Assembly (NCBI GenBank): GCA_004335635.1
Contig: QAXH01000353.1
Span: 1-17,114 of the forward strand
DNA: 17,114 bases
Source of the DNA: Chloromonas sp. AAM2
Lineage: Eukaryota; Chlorophyta; Chlorophyceae; Chlamydomonadales; Chlamydomonadaceae
Direction: 5' to 3'
The first letter of the stretch is position 1. Every line of letters starts with the position of its first letter. The notes below the pieces were generated by a model. It was not told where the DNA came from. It did not search any database and was given only the letters and a program-made list of their open reading frames with translations. Below, piece after piece: positions 9,477 to 17,114 of this stretch. A program made the position numbers and the translations under genes.

Positions 9477-9637
9477 TGACGCAGCCAGGGCTGCATTGAT
9501 GGTGGGAAGCGGAACAGCAACCATTGTGGTAGATGGTCCTCCTGAATCCCGCACGGCATGGCCTGCTGGTAGGGTGCGCCACAGTTCAGGGCCTGCTCGG
9601 GGTTGATACCCCAGGCAGTGTTTCCATCAGGCATCGT

Positions 9638-10159
9638 TCATCGTTTTGCATTGGGTGAATTATCAGAAAAAAACTTTTTTGCCCGATGCTCCCTGCTCCC
9701 TGATGTGAATTTTCAAGGGAAAAGTCAAGTCGCATCGGGCGAAACGATGATTTGTTTTCTTTTGGGCAAGATCGCATCGGGCAAAAACGATGGATTTGTT
9801 ACGGCGGAGCGGGAAGCGTCGGGCACTGTGCAAACCAAGCAACCCGGTGGCCAAATATGATATAAATCATGAATTCTGAAGTGTCTAATCCGAAATCTGA
9901 GCTTTACCTGCTGACCTGAGCTGTCAACCTGGTTGGATTTAATTACCTGAGCTGTATGACTGAAACCTGGGAGATGAAGCATAAAACCGGTGATTTCACG
10001 GTTTTGGAGTTTCCCCCCCTTAAAAAGTGCATTGTATCGGGCATTGCATCGTTTTTGAGTCAAATTGCTGTAAAATTTCCATCGGGCAGGCTATCGGGCA
10101 AAACCGATGATCTTGATTTATTTCTGGCATGCCCATTGGGCAAAAACGATTTACTTGAT
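9638..10159. repeat. Array of quasi-palindromic CATCGGGCAAAAACGATG motifs
   Basis: At least seven related motifs: inverted copies at 9638-9657 and 9675-9689, direct copies at 9732-9754, 9774-9798, 10033-10058, 10091-10119 and 10131-10159, plus half copies near 9816 and 10079. The core is ATCGGGCAAAAACGAT with imperfect dyad symmetry (CATCG...CGATG), often followed by GATTTG or a similar AT-rich tail. The two leftmost copies face the rightmost ones, so the block as a whole resembles an element with inverted ends. It sits where the intron joining the coiled-coil and ATPase exons would be. No ORF of note inside. Confidence 0.65.
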
Positions 10160-10516
10160 ATAGAGGCGTGTCACAAAAGGGACACTGATCCCAGGCCTTG
10201 GTCGCTTTAACCACCAATCGCCTGCCCGCCTCCTGGGAAGAGAGGGAAAGAACCAAGAGGAAATAAAAGTTCCAACATGTGTCAACATGGCACTGCTAGA
10301 ACTCACTACCCTGGTGCAGGTGCAGCTGCCACTTATTGCCCCGTTGAAGATACAACGTACACACGCCAACCATTCTGCCATATAGAGCAATAGATACCCG
10401 CATTACTAAATGACAGTGGGTAGCAGAGGGCAGCAGAAAGACAGAGGCCAGCAGTGCTCACACACCACAGTTAATCATGTCATGTGCGCTTGCTGCCCTT
10501 TGTGTTGGGTTTGCAG
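10160..10516. other. Noncoding stretch before the first ATPase exon
   Basis: No convincing exon, promoter motif or repeat found. The open frame beginning at 10410 is fortuitous: it runs through two probable introns before entering the true ATPase exon at 10699. Confidence 0.4.
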
Positions 10517-13500
10517 GCGAGCTGGGTTGTGTGCACATGCTGGACCTCCAATCCAATCCACTTGTGCACGTGACATCGCATGTCTACAGGGCGTCTGGTG
10601 TGTTGCGATGCCAATCATCCATGTGTGCGTGTGTTGCACACTGCCTGGTAGACCGACTGTTGTGTATTCAGCCTGTGCGCCTCTGCATTTGCTTGCAGGC
10701 ACGCTCAGGCGCCCAGGTCTTGCTGTGGCATACGCCGAACGGGCAGTACCCGACATCCACATCTACCTTCATCCATCCAGTGCAGAGCAGTACGCACAGC
10801 GTGTGCGCAGTGGAGACATCATTCTGCTGACAGCGCACCGTCAGGCAGGCAAGACAACCACTGGGCATGCAGTGGAATGGTTGCTACAGGAGGATGTGGG
10901 CTGCCGTGCAGTCATGGTTTCCCTCACTCAGTTTCGCCAAACGCGTTCTGCAGACAGGTTGTTTCAAGACATCCTGGAAGCCCTGGGTCACCATCAGCGC
11001 GCTGGCATGACTGCCCTGCAGCAGCTGCGGCAGCTCATGCGGCAACCCGGTGTGCCTTTCCTTGGCCTCATCTTGGACGAGTCTGAGTACATTGAGTTCC
11101 TTGACCACGAGCAACAGGCTATTCTCTTGGAGGGATTGCGGGATCTGAAGCAGCTAGGGTAAGCACCGTGTGCAGCCAGCACCAGTTTGAGACCCAGGTG
11201 CCTGCTGTGCCTGCTGTATACAGCCTAGATGGTGTGGTGCAGCTGCACCTTTCATTCATCGTGCCTAGCACAAGTCTAATGCTAGGATTGTCCTGTTTGC
11301 ATCGGCACATCATAGACTGAGCAGGCATGAGTCTGCGTTCTTTGTTGCACATGCAGGACTGTTGGCTGCGTCTTGATTGGCACACCCCGCCTGGTAGTGC
11401 TGGTTGGAGAGATTGCAGCGCGCATAAACTCTTCGTTCAGCGTGAGTTGATGCTGCCAGGTAGCATGGGTTGTAGGGTTCTCTGCTGATGGCACACAGTC
11501 CTAGGCCATAAAATCCTCATGGGCTTTCTAGCATGCAGGCGGTGCCCTTTTCCAGATGTATACGTGTCCAGATGGAGGCCAGCGTGGTCAGACACTCAAT
11601 GCTTTGAGAACACTTGCAACACACACATCAGCCCATGAAAGCCCATGTCACACGTCGTCCAAAGGAGAAACCGAAGCGGAGTCACCAACACCACCGAACC
11701 AAGTCCCAGCCCAAACAGAGCCTGTGTCAGCACGCTGTGCATATGTGCTTGCACAGGCTGTTCCCATGGCTCTTGAGCGCTTCAATCTGGATGACACTGA
11801 GCAGCTGGTTCAGCAGCTGATTCAGAACCGCCAGGAAGCGTGCATGCTGATCAGTACACAGAACCTGGCAGCCTCCATCTACCACCTCACTGATGGCCAC
11901 AAAGGGCTGACTGGTGTCTGCCTATACCACCTGGACGAGATGATAGGTGCAGGTCAGCCAATCACAGCAAACGCATGGGCGGAGGCGGAGATCAACCTGC
12001 CATTCTGGTTTGGCACCTTCCAGGCATCAACTTACTACCAGCTGGTGCAGGACTTGGTCAAGGTCCAAGAGGATCCAGGCGTTCAAAGGATCATGCAGGG
12101 CATGCTGCACAATGAAGGTGTGTTGTGCCTGGAGCAGTTGTCACTCATATCCATTTGTTCGTGCTGTGGCAGGTGTGGGCTTCCAGGTTGCTGGCAGCAA
12201 TTTGTTCGTGGCCACCTCAGCAATCAGGACCAGCCTCTGATGTGCTGCTTGTGGTGTGCATTGCTGCCACAGCTTCCTTATGTACAGACTACTACAACAA
12301 GTCAACTTGGGTGTTCTCTTTGCCACCATGCTGCTGCACAGGGGTGTATCAGCTGACTGACCAAGACCTGCACACAGCACCAGGTCAAGTCCCAGCACAC
12401 CAGCAGCTGCTTTGGGATGGCATTGCCATCGAAGAAGGTGCCTGCCAGCTACGTATCAGCTCACCTCTGCTGCTCAACGCACTGATCATTGCAGCAAGGA
12501 CCCGCAGGCAGCTTGACAATCTGCCGGGCCGGCCAGAGCAGCTGTCATCGTGGTACGTAGTTAAAGCACTGCAATGCTGCATGTTGGTGGGGATGAGTTT
12601 TCAAAGACAGTATCTTGTAACTCCATTCAGGCCACAGGCACTGTCACGCCAACACATTTGTTTCATGCCATTGCTGGCATGCAGGTCGGTTGGCCAGTGG
12701 GCTATTGAGCAGAGTGTCAGGTACATGCCCAGGGTCAGGCTGCGGCAAGCGGAGCTGCAGAACAAAAGTGACTTGCAACCAGATGAGTGGAGTCTCTCCT
12801 ATGACTTCGGGCGCACAGTGGATGAGGTGTTGTCGTGCAGCAACTGGGGTTCAGCATATGTGTGCCTGCCAGGGTGTCGCGTCCCTGAGGCGGAAGATGC
12901 CAGCTCGGACGCCAGCAGCACGGGCTCAGGCAGTGGTGTGGCCGCGCAGCAGGCACCTGCCAGGCGCAAAAGGGGCAGGCCCAAGATGCTGGACTGGTTC
13001 TTCCGCAGTGAGGATTTGCCTCAGGTTGGTCTTGAGTGCGTTGGGTAGGGTTGTGCCGTCCTGTAGATGATATTTAATACCGGTACTAAACGCCGTAGAG
13101 TTAACTACGGCAACTACGGTGTAGTTTCCGAAAACTCCGTAGGCTGGCGTAGAATACCATTGGCATTGTAGCTTTTGCAACAGCTTCAAAATGTTCTCAG
13201 GATGTCGTAGGCTAGTTCGGCTGCTTACTACCCTAACTAGACAAACTGCTTCCAATCCATGTCTACTCTACGGCGTCTGCGGCATCTTAGGGTGTACGCA
13301 GGGTTGTTTCGGCCGTAGCGGCCCCCTAAAACTACAGCTTTTGCCGAAAGTTTACGGGTGCACCTGACAGGCAGGCCGTAGGAAACTCAAGCCCTTCGGG
13401 CCTGGGTTTCAGGCGGTCTCGGTTCGGTTTCTCCTGCCCACGGGCAAGTTTACAGTCAGCCGCTACTTGGGCCGCCCTCTTCAGCACAACTTTACGGCTA

Positions 13501-15533
13501 TTGGCTACCAGTCCGGAGGCAGGCAGCGGCTAGAATCGCACAACTCTACCTGGCCACATGCCATTCAAGTTTGGTGGCTATGGGCATGCATGCGGCTCAG
13601 CAACATTATAAACACAATGAGATTTAGTCAGCCCGAGCTTTTCGCGGCACCATTCACTGGCTTTGTTTCGGCCAGACAATATTGATGGCTCGTGATATCA
13701 ACATCATGGAGAGAGCTACGAGAAGCTCAACAACCTGGCTATTCAGACACGGGCATGCAGGCACAAGCAGACGGGGTCAGACAGGCAGGCACGAGCAGGC
13801 AGGCGGGGGCATGCAAGCATGGGCAGATAAAGATGGGCATGCACAGGCGCTCATTGCTCATCTGATGACACCTTGGCCCATTCATATGACGGATTCTGTC
13901 CTAGCTGAATGCTTTCATGTTGACATCATTTACTGGCTGCCGTGTATTAATAATGTTTATCGGCAAGCCATTGAAAAGCCAGAACATGTGTAATATGGGT
14001 ATACTAACCGTGCAAACTTTTACAACCTAAAAAAAGAAGTGTGCGATTGACGCACATACGAATACACCCATGTTTTCCTGACACACACAATGTGGCCACA
14101 CTTCCTGTGAGAAACACGCACAGCAAATTGCACAGCAAGGCTGACACTTGCTCCCCACAACGGGCACTTACAACACCGGCTCCAGTGACGTCTTCAGAAA
14201 TTGTCCCAGAACTGGCAAACTTCTTTTTTTGGTCGTGTGTTTATCACCACGTGTGTTGGTGACCATATGCTGTGTGAACGGGTCTCAGCCCACCCCAGCA
14301 GCAAAGCCCTTGATGGTGACTTCAGTAGCCACTTCCCCGCGAATTGCATTCTGCCTGCAGGTTCTGTTTGAAGCAATGGTCATCCCACGTGACCAGGTTG
14401 GCCAAGCCAATTCAGAGTTCAAGAGGCATCACCGCACGAGCTTGGTGTATGCACAGTGCCTGCGGACGCCATGCTTTCTGGTCAACTTCGCGGTCATGCC
14501 AGATCCTGACAACAACAGTGAGGCTGCAAAACAGGCACGTAGTGTGTGGCTTGGGCACAATATGACAGCCATTGCACCATCACATGTGCTACTTCTGCCG
14601 TGCCATGTGCGTGCATGTACTGTTAGTTGCTAGCAGCAGTGCAGCTTGCTTGCTAGCACTCAGTCACTTACACGTACACACAGCAGAGCAGCAGCAGCAG
14701 CAACATTGGCTGCTCACGCATTGAGCAAACAAAGCCTTGCTGTCGTTTCTTGATGTTGTGTTTAGGTCATGCCTCTTGCTTCCAAACTGTGTACCATGAC
14801 TGTCGTCTGCTTGGCACAGGTCCGCACATTAGGAAAGCGCCTTGCTGGGCCACGTTCAGCGACAGAGTTTGTGCAGGAGGCCAAAGCCAACGGCACGCAC
14901 GACGCGAGTACAGTGCTGTCTGCTGAAGGGCTAGAGGATTTGCAGCTGATGCTGGACATGTATCCACCATACTTAGACGACATGTTAAAGCACCCACAAA
15001 CGGTGAGTTGCCTGTCTTGGTGCTGCTGGACACTGTCATGTGAATGCAATAGGTGGCATGTGCAGCTGGTACAGGACTAGACTAGAGGCACACTGGTTGA
15101 ATGCAATTGGTCACCATTCCCACTGGATGCATGGATGCGGGCTGTTGCGTGAGCTCGTGCATGCATGTCAGGCCTTCATTAGGCTGTCAATGGGATGCAC
15201 TAGCTCATGTACATGTGGCCAGCACGTGTGCAGGATTACAGTTGTGTAGAGGGGCTCCTTGCACAACGTAGATGAAATGTCAGTCAGCCGTCATTGCAAC
15301 CATCTGGTTTTTCTGAAACCTCGCAGGACGATGTGCTTGTCTGGGGAGTGGATGTGCTGATCATCCCACATGAGCGGCGAGCATTGATCCGGAACCACAA
15401 CGACATCCGGGTTAAGCGTGTAGACATGCAAGGCAGCACTGATGATGGGGTGCTGCGCTTTGAACCCTTCAAGGCTAACCAGTTGGCACGCCACTTTCTA
15501 AGTGGAATGCAGTCACTATGCTGGGATGACTAA
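10517..15533 (+). CDS. STAND-like P-loop ATPase with Crinkler-type nuclease-like C-terminal region
   Basis: Nine exons join without a frame break: 10517-10597, 10699-11158, 11357-11441, 11757-12117, 12342-12552, 12685-13024, 14361-14543, 14820-15002 and 15327-15533 (stop TAA). They encode 702 residues counted from 10519; the 5' end is open (phase 1 start). Walker A AHRQAGKT is at 72-79, Walker B FLGLILDE at 147-154, a sensor-1-like VGCVLIGT at 182-189, and a GHKGL motif at 255-259 (where STAND ATPases carry a G-P-L type motif). A winged-helix-like stretch ends in RISSPLLLNAL. Residues about 430-560 resemble the REase-like domain of Crinkler proteins: PDEWSLSYDFGRTVDEVL, then GRPKMLDWFF (D502), LFEAMV (E516) and FLVNFA. 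This is a pattern match from memory of that family, and no catalytic Lys is evident. KRGRPK (494-499) also looks like an AT-hook. The tail (about 574-702, with VWGVDVLIIPHERRALIRNH) is unrecognised. The donors GTTGGT (13025) and GTGTGG (14544) are the weakest joins. Confidence 0.72.
13077..13520. repeat. CCGTAG/CTACGG hairpin-rich block
   Basis: CCGTAG, CTACGG or close variants (GCGTAG, TTACGG, TCGTAG) occur more than ten times. Clear small hairpins: GCCGTAG (13092-13098) with CTACGGC (13105-13111); GGCCG-TAG-CGGCC at 13311-13323; and AAACTCAAGCCC-TTC-GGGCCTGGGTTT at 13383-13409 (12-bp stem with one wobble and one mismatch). The texture differs from the flanking intron and resembles palindromic repeats of green-algal organelle genomes. 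It may be an insertion of organelle DNA or a mobile repeat; no organelle gene was recognised. Confidence 0.5.
13748..13850. repeat. GGCATGCA / AGGCAGGCA-rich minisatellite-like tract
   Basis: Irregular repetition of GGGCATGCA, GCAGGCA and CAAGCAG/CGAGCAG over about 100 bases, inside the long intron. The unit length is not constant. Confidence 0.5.
14199..14230 (+). repeat. Solo copy of the MITE-end repeat
   Basis: AATTGTCCCAGAACTGGCAA followed by ACTTC and a T-run. It is identical over about 28 bases to the right end of the element at 6079-6377. No partner in the opposite orientation is nearby, and the TGCCAGT half found in the 6129 and 16602 copies is missing. Located in the long intron of the ATPase gene. 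Confidence 0.8.
14683..14704. repeat. Short (CAG)n run in an intron
   Basis: GCAGAGCAGCAGCAGCAGCA in the intron before the exon at 14820. A similar short run is at 7903-7920. Confidence 0.7.
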
Positions 15534-15594
15534 CATGGTGCGGGAATGCAATTGCACAGTGTGCGTGCATGTTGTTTGTTGGACTGGCTGGCCA

Positions 15595-15599
15595 TGTAA
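15595..15599 (+). terminator. Putative poly(A) signal TGTAA
   Basis: TGTAA, the common green-algal polyadenylation signal, lies 62 bases after the TAA at 15531-15533. Position and orientation fit the end of the ATPase transcript and support that stop codon. As a 5-base motif it could occur by chance. Confidence 0.45.
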
Positions 15600-16215
15600 C
15601 CAAGGCAGTTCAACACGGAAGCGTGTTTGCCTAGTGCAGATAGCCAAGCAATTTCCACACTTTAGAGAGCACGACGGGCGGCCCTGCCTGGCATAAGATT
15701 GATGGTATGCTGAGCACGCTTGTAGCCTGCCTGTTTCCAATGGCTGACGGGCAAGGGTCAAGCAGAAGAAGCTACAACAAAAGAACGGGCTCTGGGCCTA
15801 AGTTCAAAAACCTGGACAGGGCATCAATTAATCAATCAATACCATATACGAGAAGTTGTGCAACCTCACTCTTGAAACAAATATGGGGCTGGGGTGGGTC
15901 GGGGTGAAAGACATATTCCAAGAACAACTGCATACTCGGTTTGGCCTGGATAATTAGGCGTCATGGTGAAAACGTGCATGTTTGACCAGAAACCGCTATC
16001 CTGCCACGCTCCTCACACAACAGCTAAACACTGGTACAAACACAAATTAACCAGTCAATGGACCGTCGTCAAAACTCTAGAACAACTTTAGCAAGCCACA
16101 CATGTGAGCCGGGCCTCAGCTCAACCCATCGACAATGAGCTTGTTCGGCTTAAAGTGACTTGCAGTATCTAACCAGTTTGGGGAAGGTCTGCGAAGGTTC
16201 ACCCTTCTAGCTTCA
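15600..16215. other. Gene-poor stretch
   Basis: I see no exon with convincing splice borders or codon bias. The tract ATCAATTAATCAATCAATAC near 15823-15842 is a small AT-rich repeat. Nothing else recognised. Confidence 0.4.
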
Positions 16216-16220
16216 ACTGG

Positions 16221-16228
16221 TTATATAC
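16221..16228 (+). promoter_or_regulatory. Possible TATA box (TTATATAC)
   Basis: GGTTATATACACC lies about 65 bases before the ATG at 16291, a sensible distance for a core promoter with a short leader. Weak on its own. Confidence 0.25.
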
Positions 16229-16290
16229 ACCTCTCTGGAGAGAGACGTACTACAGTGGCTCCTTGTAGTATCTAAGAACCGAGACAAAAA

Positions 16291-16587
16291 ATGGAAAGCA
16301 TACCTGGGCTTGCCGTGGAATGCCTACAAGCATATAATCAGCTGCTAGAATGGCTTAGGGCTTCAATAGCCAGGAAATATCGAGTTTTACCTTCCAGTAC
16401 TGTTCCGTGGCAGCTAGGAAAGGCGTGTGAGGCAGGTCCCACAAAACTCGGAAAGCTGAGAATCAGATTGGTACAATGTCCTTTGCCATGACCTCGATGC
16501 AAACTGAGGTATGCAGAGCCATGAGGCAATTGCTGACCTGGCGAAAATACTTCGCAGGTGGTGTGCACAGCTTCTTTGCATGAATAA
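16291..16587 (+). CDS. Small hypothetical protein, possibly two exons
   Basis: The ATG sits in an A-rich context (ACAAAAAATGG). The first 60 codons begin MESIPGLAVECLQAYNQLLE and stay helix-like. At 16471 a GTACAA donor in phase 0 can join an acceptor (ACTTCGCAG) at 16557, adding VVCTASLHE and a stop at 16585-16587, for 69 residues in all. Unspliced, the frame ends at 16491. Codon use is not clearly biased, and no family is recognised. The MITE-like hairpin copy follows immediately. Confidence 0.2.
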
Positions 16588-16593
16588 CAGAAG

Positions 16594-16647
16594 GAAAAAA
16601 AGTGCCAGTCCCAAAATTGTCCCAGAACTGGCAAACTTCTTTTTTTT
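16594..16647 (+). repeat. Compact hairpin copy of the MITE-end repeat
   Basis: An A-run, then GTGCCAGTCCCAAAATTGTC, then CCAGAACTGGCAAACTTC, then a T-run. Over about 44 bases it matches the reverse complement of 6086-6129 with a single difference. The arms TGCCAGT and ACTGGCA pair, and the A-run and T-run extend the symmetry, so this copy is a palindrome of about 54 bases. Confidence 0.8.
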
Positions 16648-16779
16648 GAATGATAATGATGTGCTTTATGATAATCAATACCGGTGAATAGGGTTTGCAT
16701 GTTGTTGCTTGACAATGCATGGTGAAGCGGACGACACAGGGCGCAATGTACACCCTGTCTGCTACCTAACAAGTCCAAC

Positions 16780-16865
16780 CTGCACCGGTTGCTGGATGAT
16801 TGCCACTTGGCCATGTGCTCATCAATGCCGGGAACATCCCCGCTGGCACTGGCAGGTCCCGTCAT
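16780..16865 (-). CDS. Weak coding-like segment (possible exon)
   Basis: On the minus strand ATG at 16865 opens MTGPASASGDVPGIDEHMAK, with G or C at most third positions for 28 codons. A donor-like GTTGGA follows the split codon at 16780. There is an in-frame TAG two codons before the ATG, so it would have to be a first exon. No family recognised. Confidence 0.2.
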
Positions 16866-16934
16866 GCATGTCTAGTCGATCCAGAAATCAGGCAGTCCTG
16901 CTATGCCTTAAGTAAGCCTCAGCTGCATTCCTCC

Positions 16935-17031
16935 AACCTCACACTTCTGTGCTCTTCCCCCTCTCTGGCAGGAAGACCTCTATCCCTCGCCCCTCTCCCT
17001 CTCTCTCTCACACACACTCGCACTTGTAATA
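16935..17031. other. Pyrimidine-rich tract with a splice-acceptor-like site
   Basis: A CT-rich stretch leads into CTCTCTGGCAG at about 16962-16972, followed by more CT and CA repeats. It looks like a plus-strand acceptor, but the sequence after it is low-complexity and not convincingly coding, so this may be only a simple repeat. Confidence 0.35.
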
Positions 17032-17114
17032 GGCAAGAAACGTCCATTCCCTTGCCGTTGATGTCCTTGCAATTCGCCAGACTTGCCTTTCTCACCGCCC
17101 CTGGTCCGAGGACA

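Larger units (their letters stand above)
13025..14360 (+). other. Largest intron of the ATPase gene (1336 bases), with inserted repeats
   Basis: Several times longer than the other introns of this gene (102-324 bases). It carries a CCGTAG hairpin-rich block (13077-13520), a GGGCATGCA-rich minisatellite (13748-13850) and a single MITE-end repeat (14199-14230). Short open frames inside (13467-13685, 13682-13993) show no protein-like pattern. Confidence 0.6.

Noticed and set aside
9338..9634. Minus-strand frame with GNTAWGINPEQALNCG and the opposing plus-strand frame with GSGTATIVVDGPPES
   Set aside because: Both strands look equally protein-like, and neither has convincing splice borders or a recognised family.
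9638..10159. CRISPR array
   Set aside because: Copies are in both orientations, degenerate and unevenly spaced, with no constant spacers, in a eukaryotic context.
10410..11162. Single 250-codon frame as an intact ATPase start with ATG at 10410
   Set aside because: The first 97 codons are Cys/His-rich and non-protein-like and run through GTGTGT...TTGCAG introns. The spliced path 10517-10597 to 10699 is in frame and more coherent.
12125..13048. 307-codon continuous frame as one exon
   Set aside because: It reads through two probable introns (12118-12341 and 12553-12684). Removing them keeps phase and improves the protein sequence.
13467..13993. Two overlapping plus-strand ORFs in the long intron
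   Set aside because: Composition follows the hairpin block and minisatellite. No splice borders or motifs.

Overview
The window reads as nuclear DNA from a eukaryote, most likely a chlorophyte green alga. The genes are cut by many introns with GT-AG borders. Acceptors are of the TTTGCAG or CTTGCAG kind, and donors are GTGAGT, GTAAGC, GTATGT or GTACGT. One gene encodes a proline-rich FAS1 extracellular-matrix-type protein, typical of algal cell walls. A TGTAA, the usual green-algal poly(A) signal, lies just after the end of the largest gene. There are no operons and no bacterial ribosome-binding sites, and single-frame ORFs are mostly exon fragments. The species cannot be named from the sequence.

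Layout on the + strand. (1) Positions 1-2826 hold the 3' part of a gene for a Pro/Ser-rich, beta-sandwich-plus-FAS1 secreted protein. Its six exons join in one frame. (2) Positions 2827-6400 are gene-poor. They contain a 19-bp tandem repeat, a scattered GATCGGCTC-type motif, and a dense array of CAACTG/CAACCG sites. They also contain several unrecognised minus-strand coding-like segments (about 4351-5550) and a MITE-like element with long terminal inverted repeats (6079-6377). (3) Positions 6647-7036 are a degenerate tandem repeat of about 72 bp. (4) Positions 7601-9366 hold exon-like pieces of a coiled-coil protein, with one frame break or very short introns. (5) Positions 10517-15533 hold nine frame-consistent exons of a P-loop (STAND-like) ATPase. 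It is followed by a segment that resembles the restriction-endonuclease-like domain of Crinkler (CRN)-type proteins, then by an unrecognised C-terminal tail. (6) Positions 15600-17114 are mostly empty, with one weak short gene candidate, another copy of the dispersed repeat and a weak minus-strand exon candidate.

How it fits together: the coiled-coil exons (7601-9366) may be the N-terminal part of the ATPase gene, because the splice phases allow a join and the order (helical region, ATPase, nuclease-like) makes sense. If so, the gene spans about 8 kb and its two longest introns (about 1.15 kb and 1.34 kb) each carry an unusual repeat cluster: the CATCGGGC array at 9638-10159 and the CCGTAG hairpin-rich block at 13077-13520. 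All exon models come from reading frames and splice motifs only; no transcript or database evidence was available.
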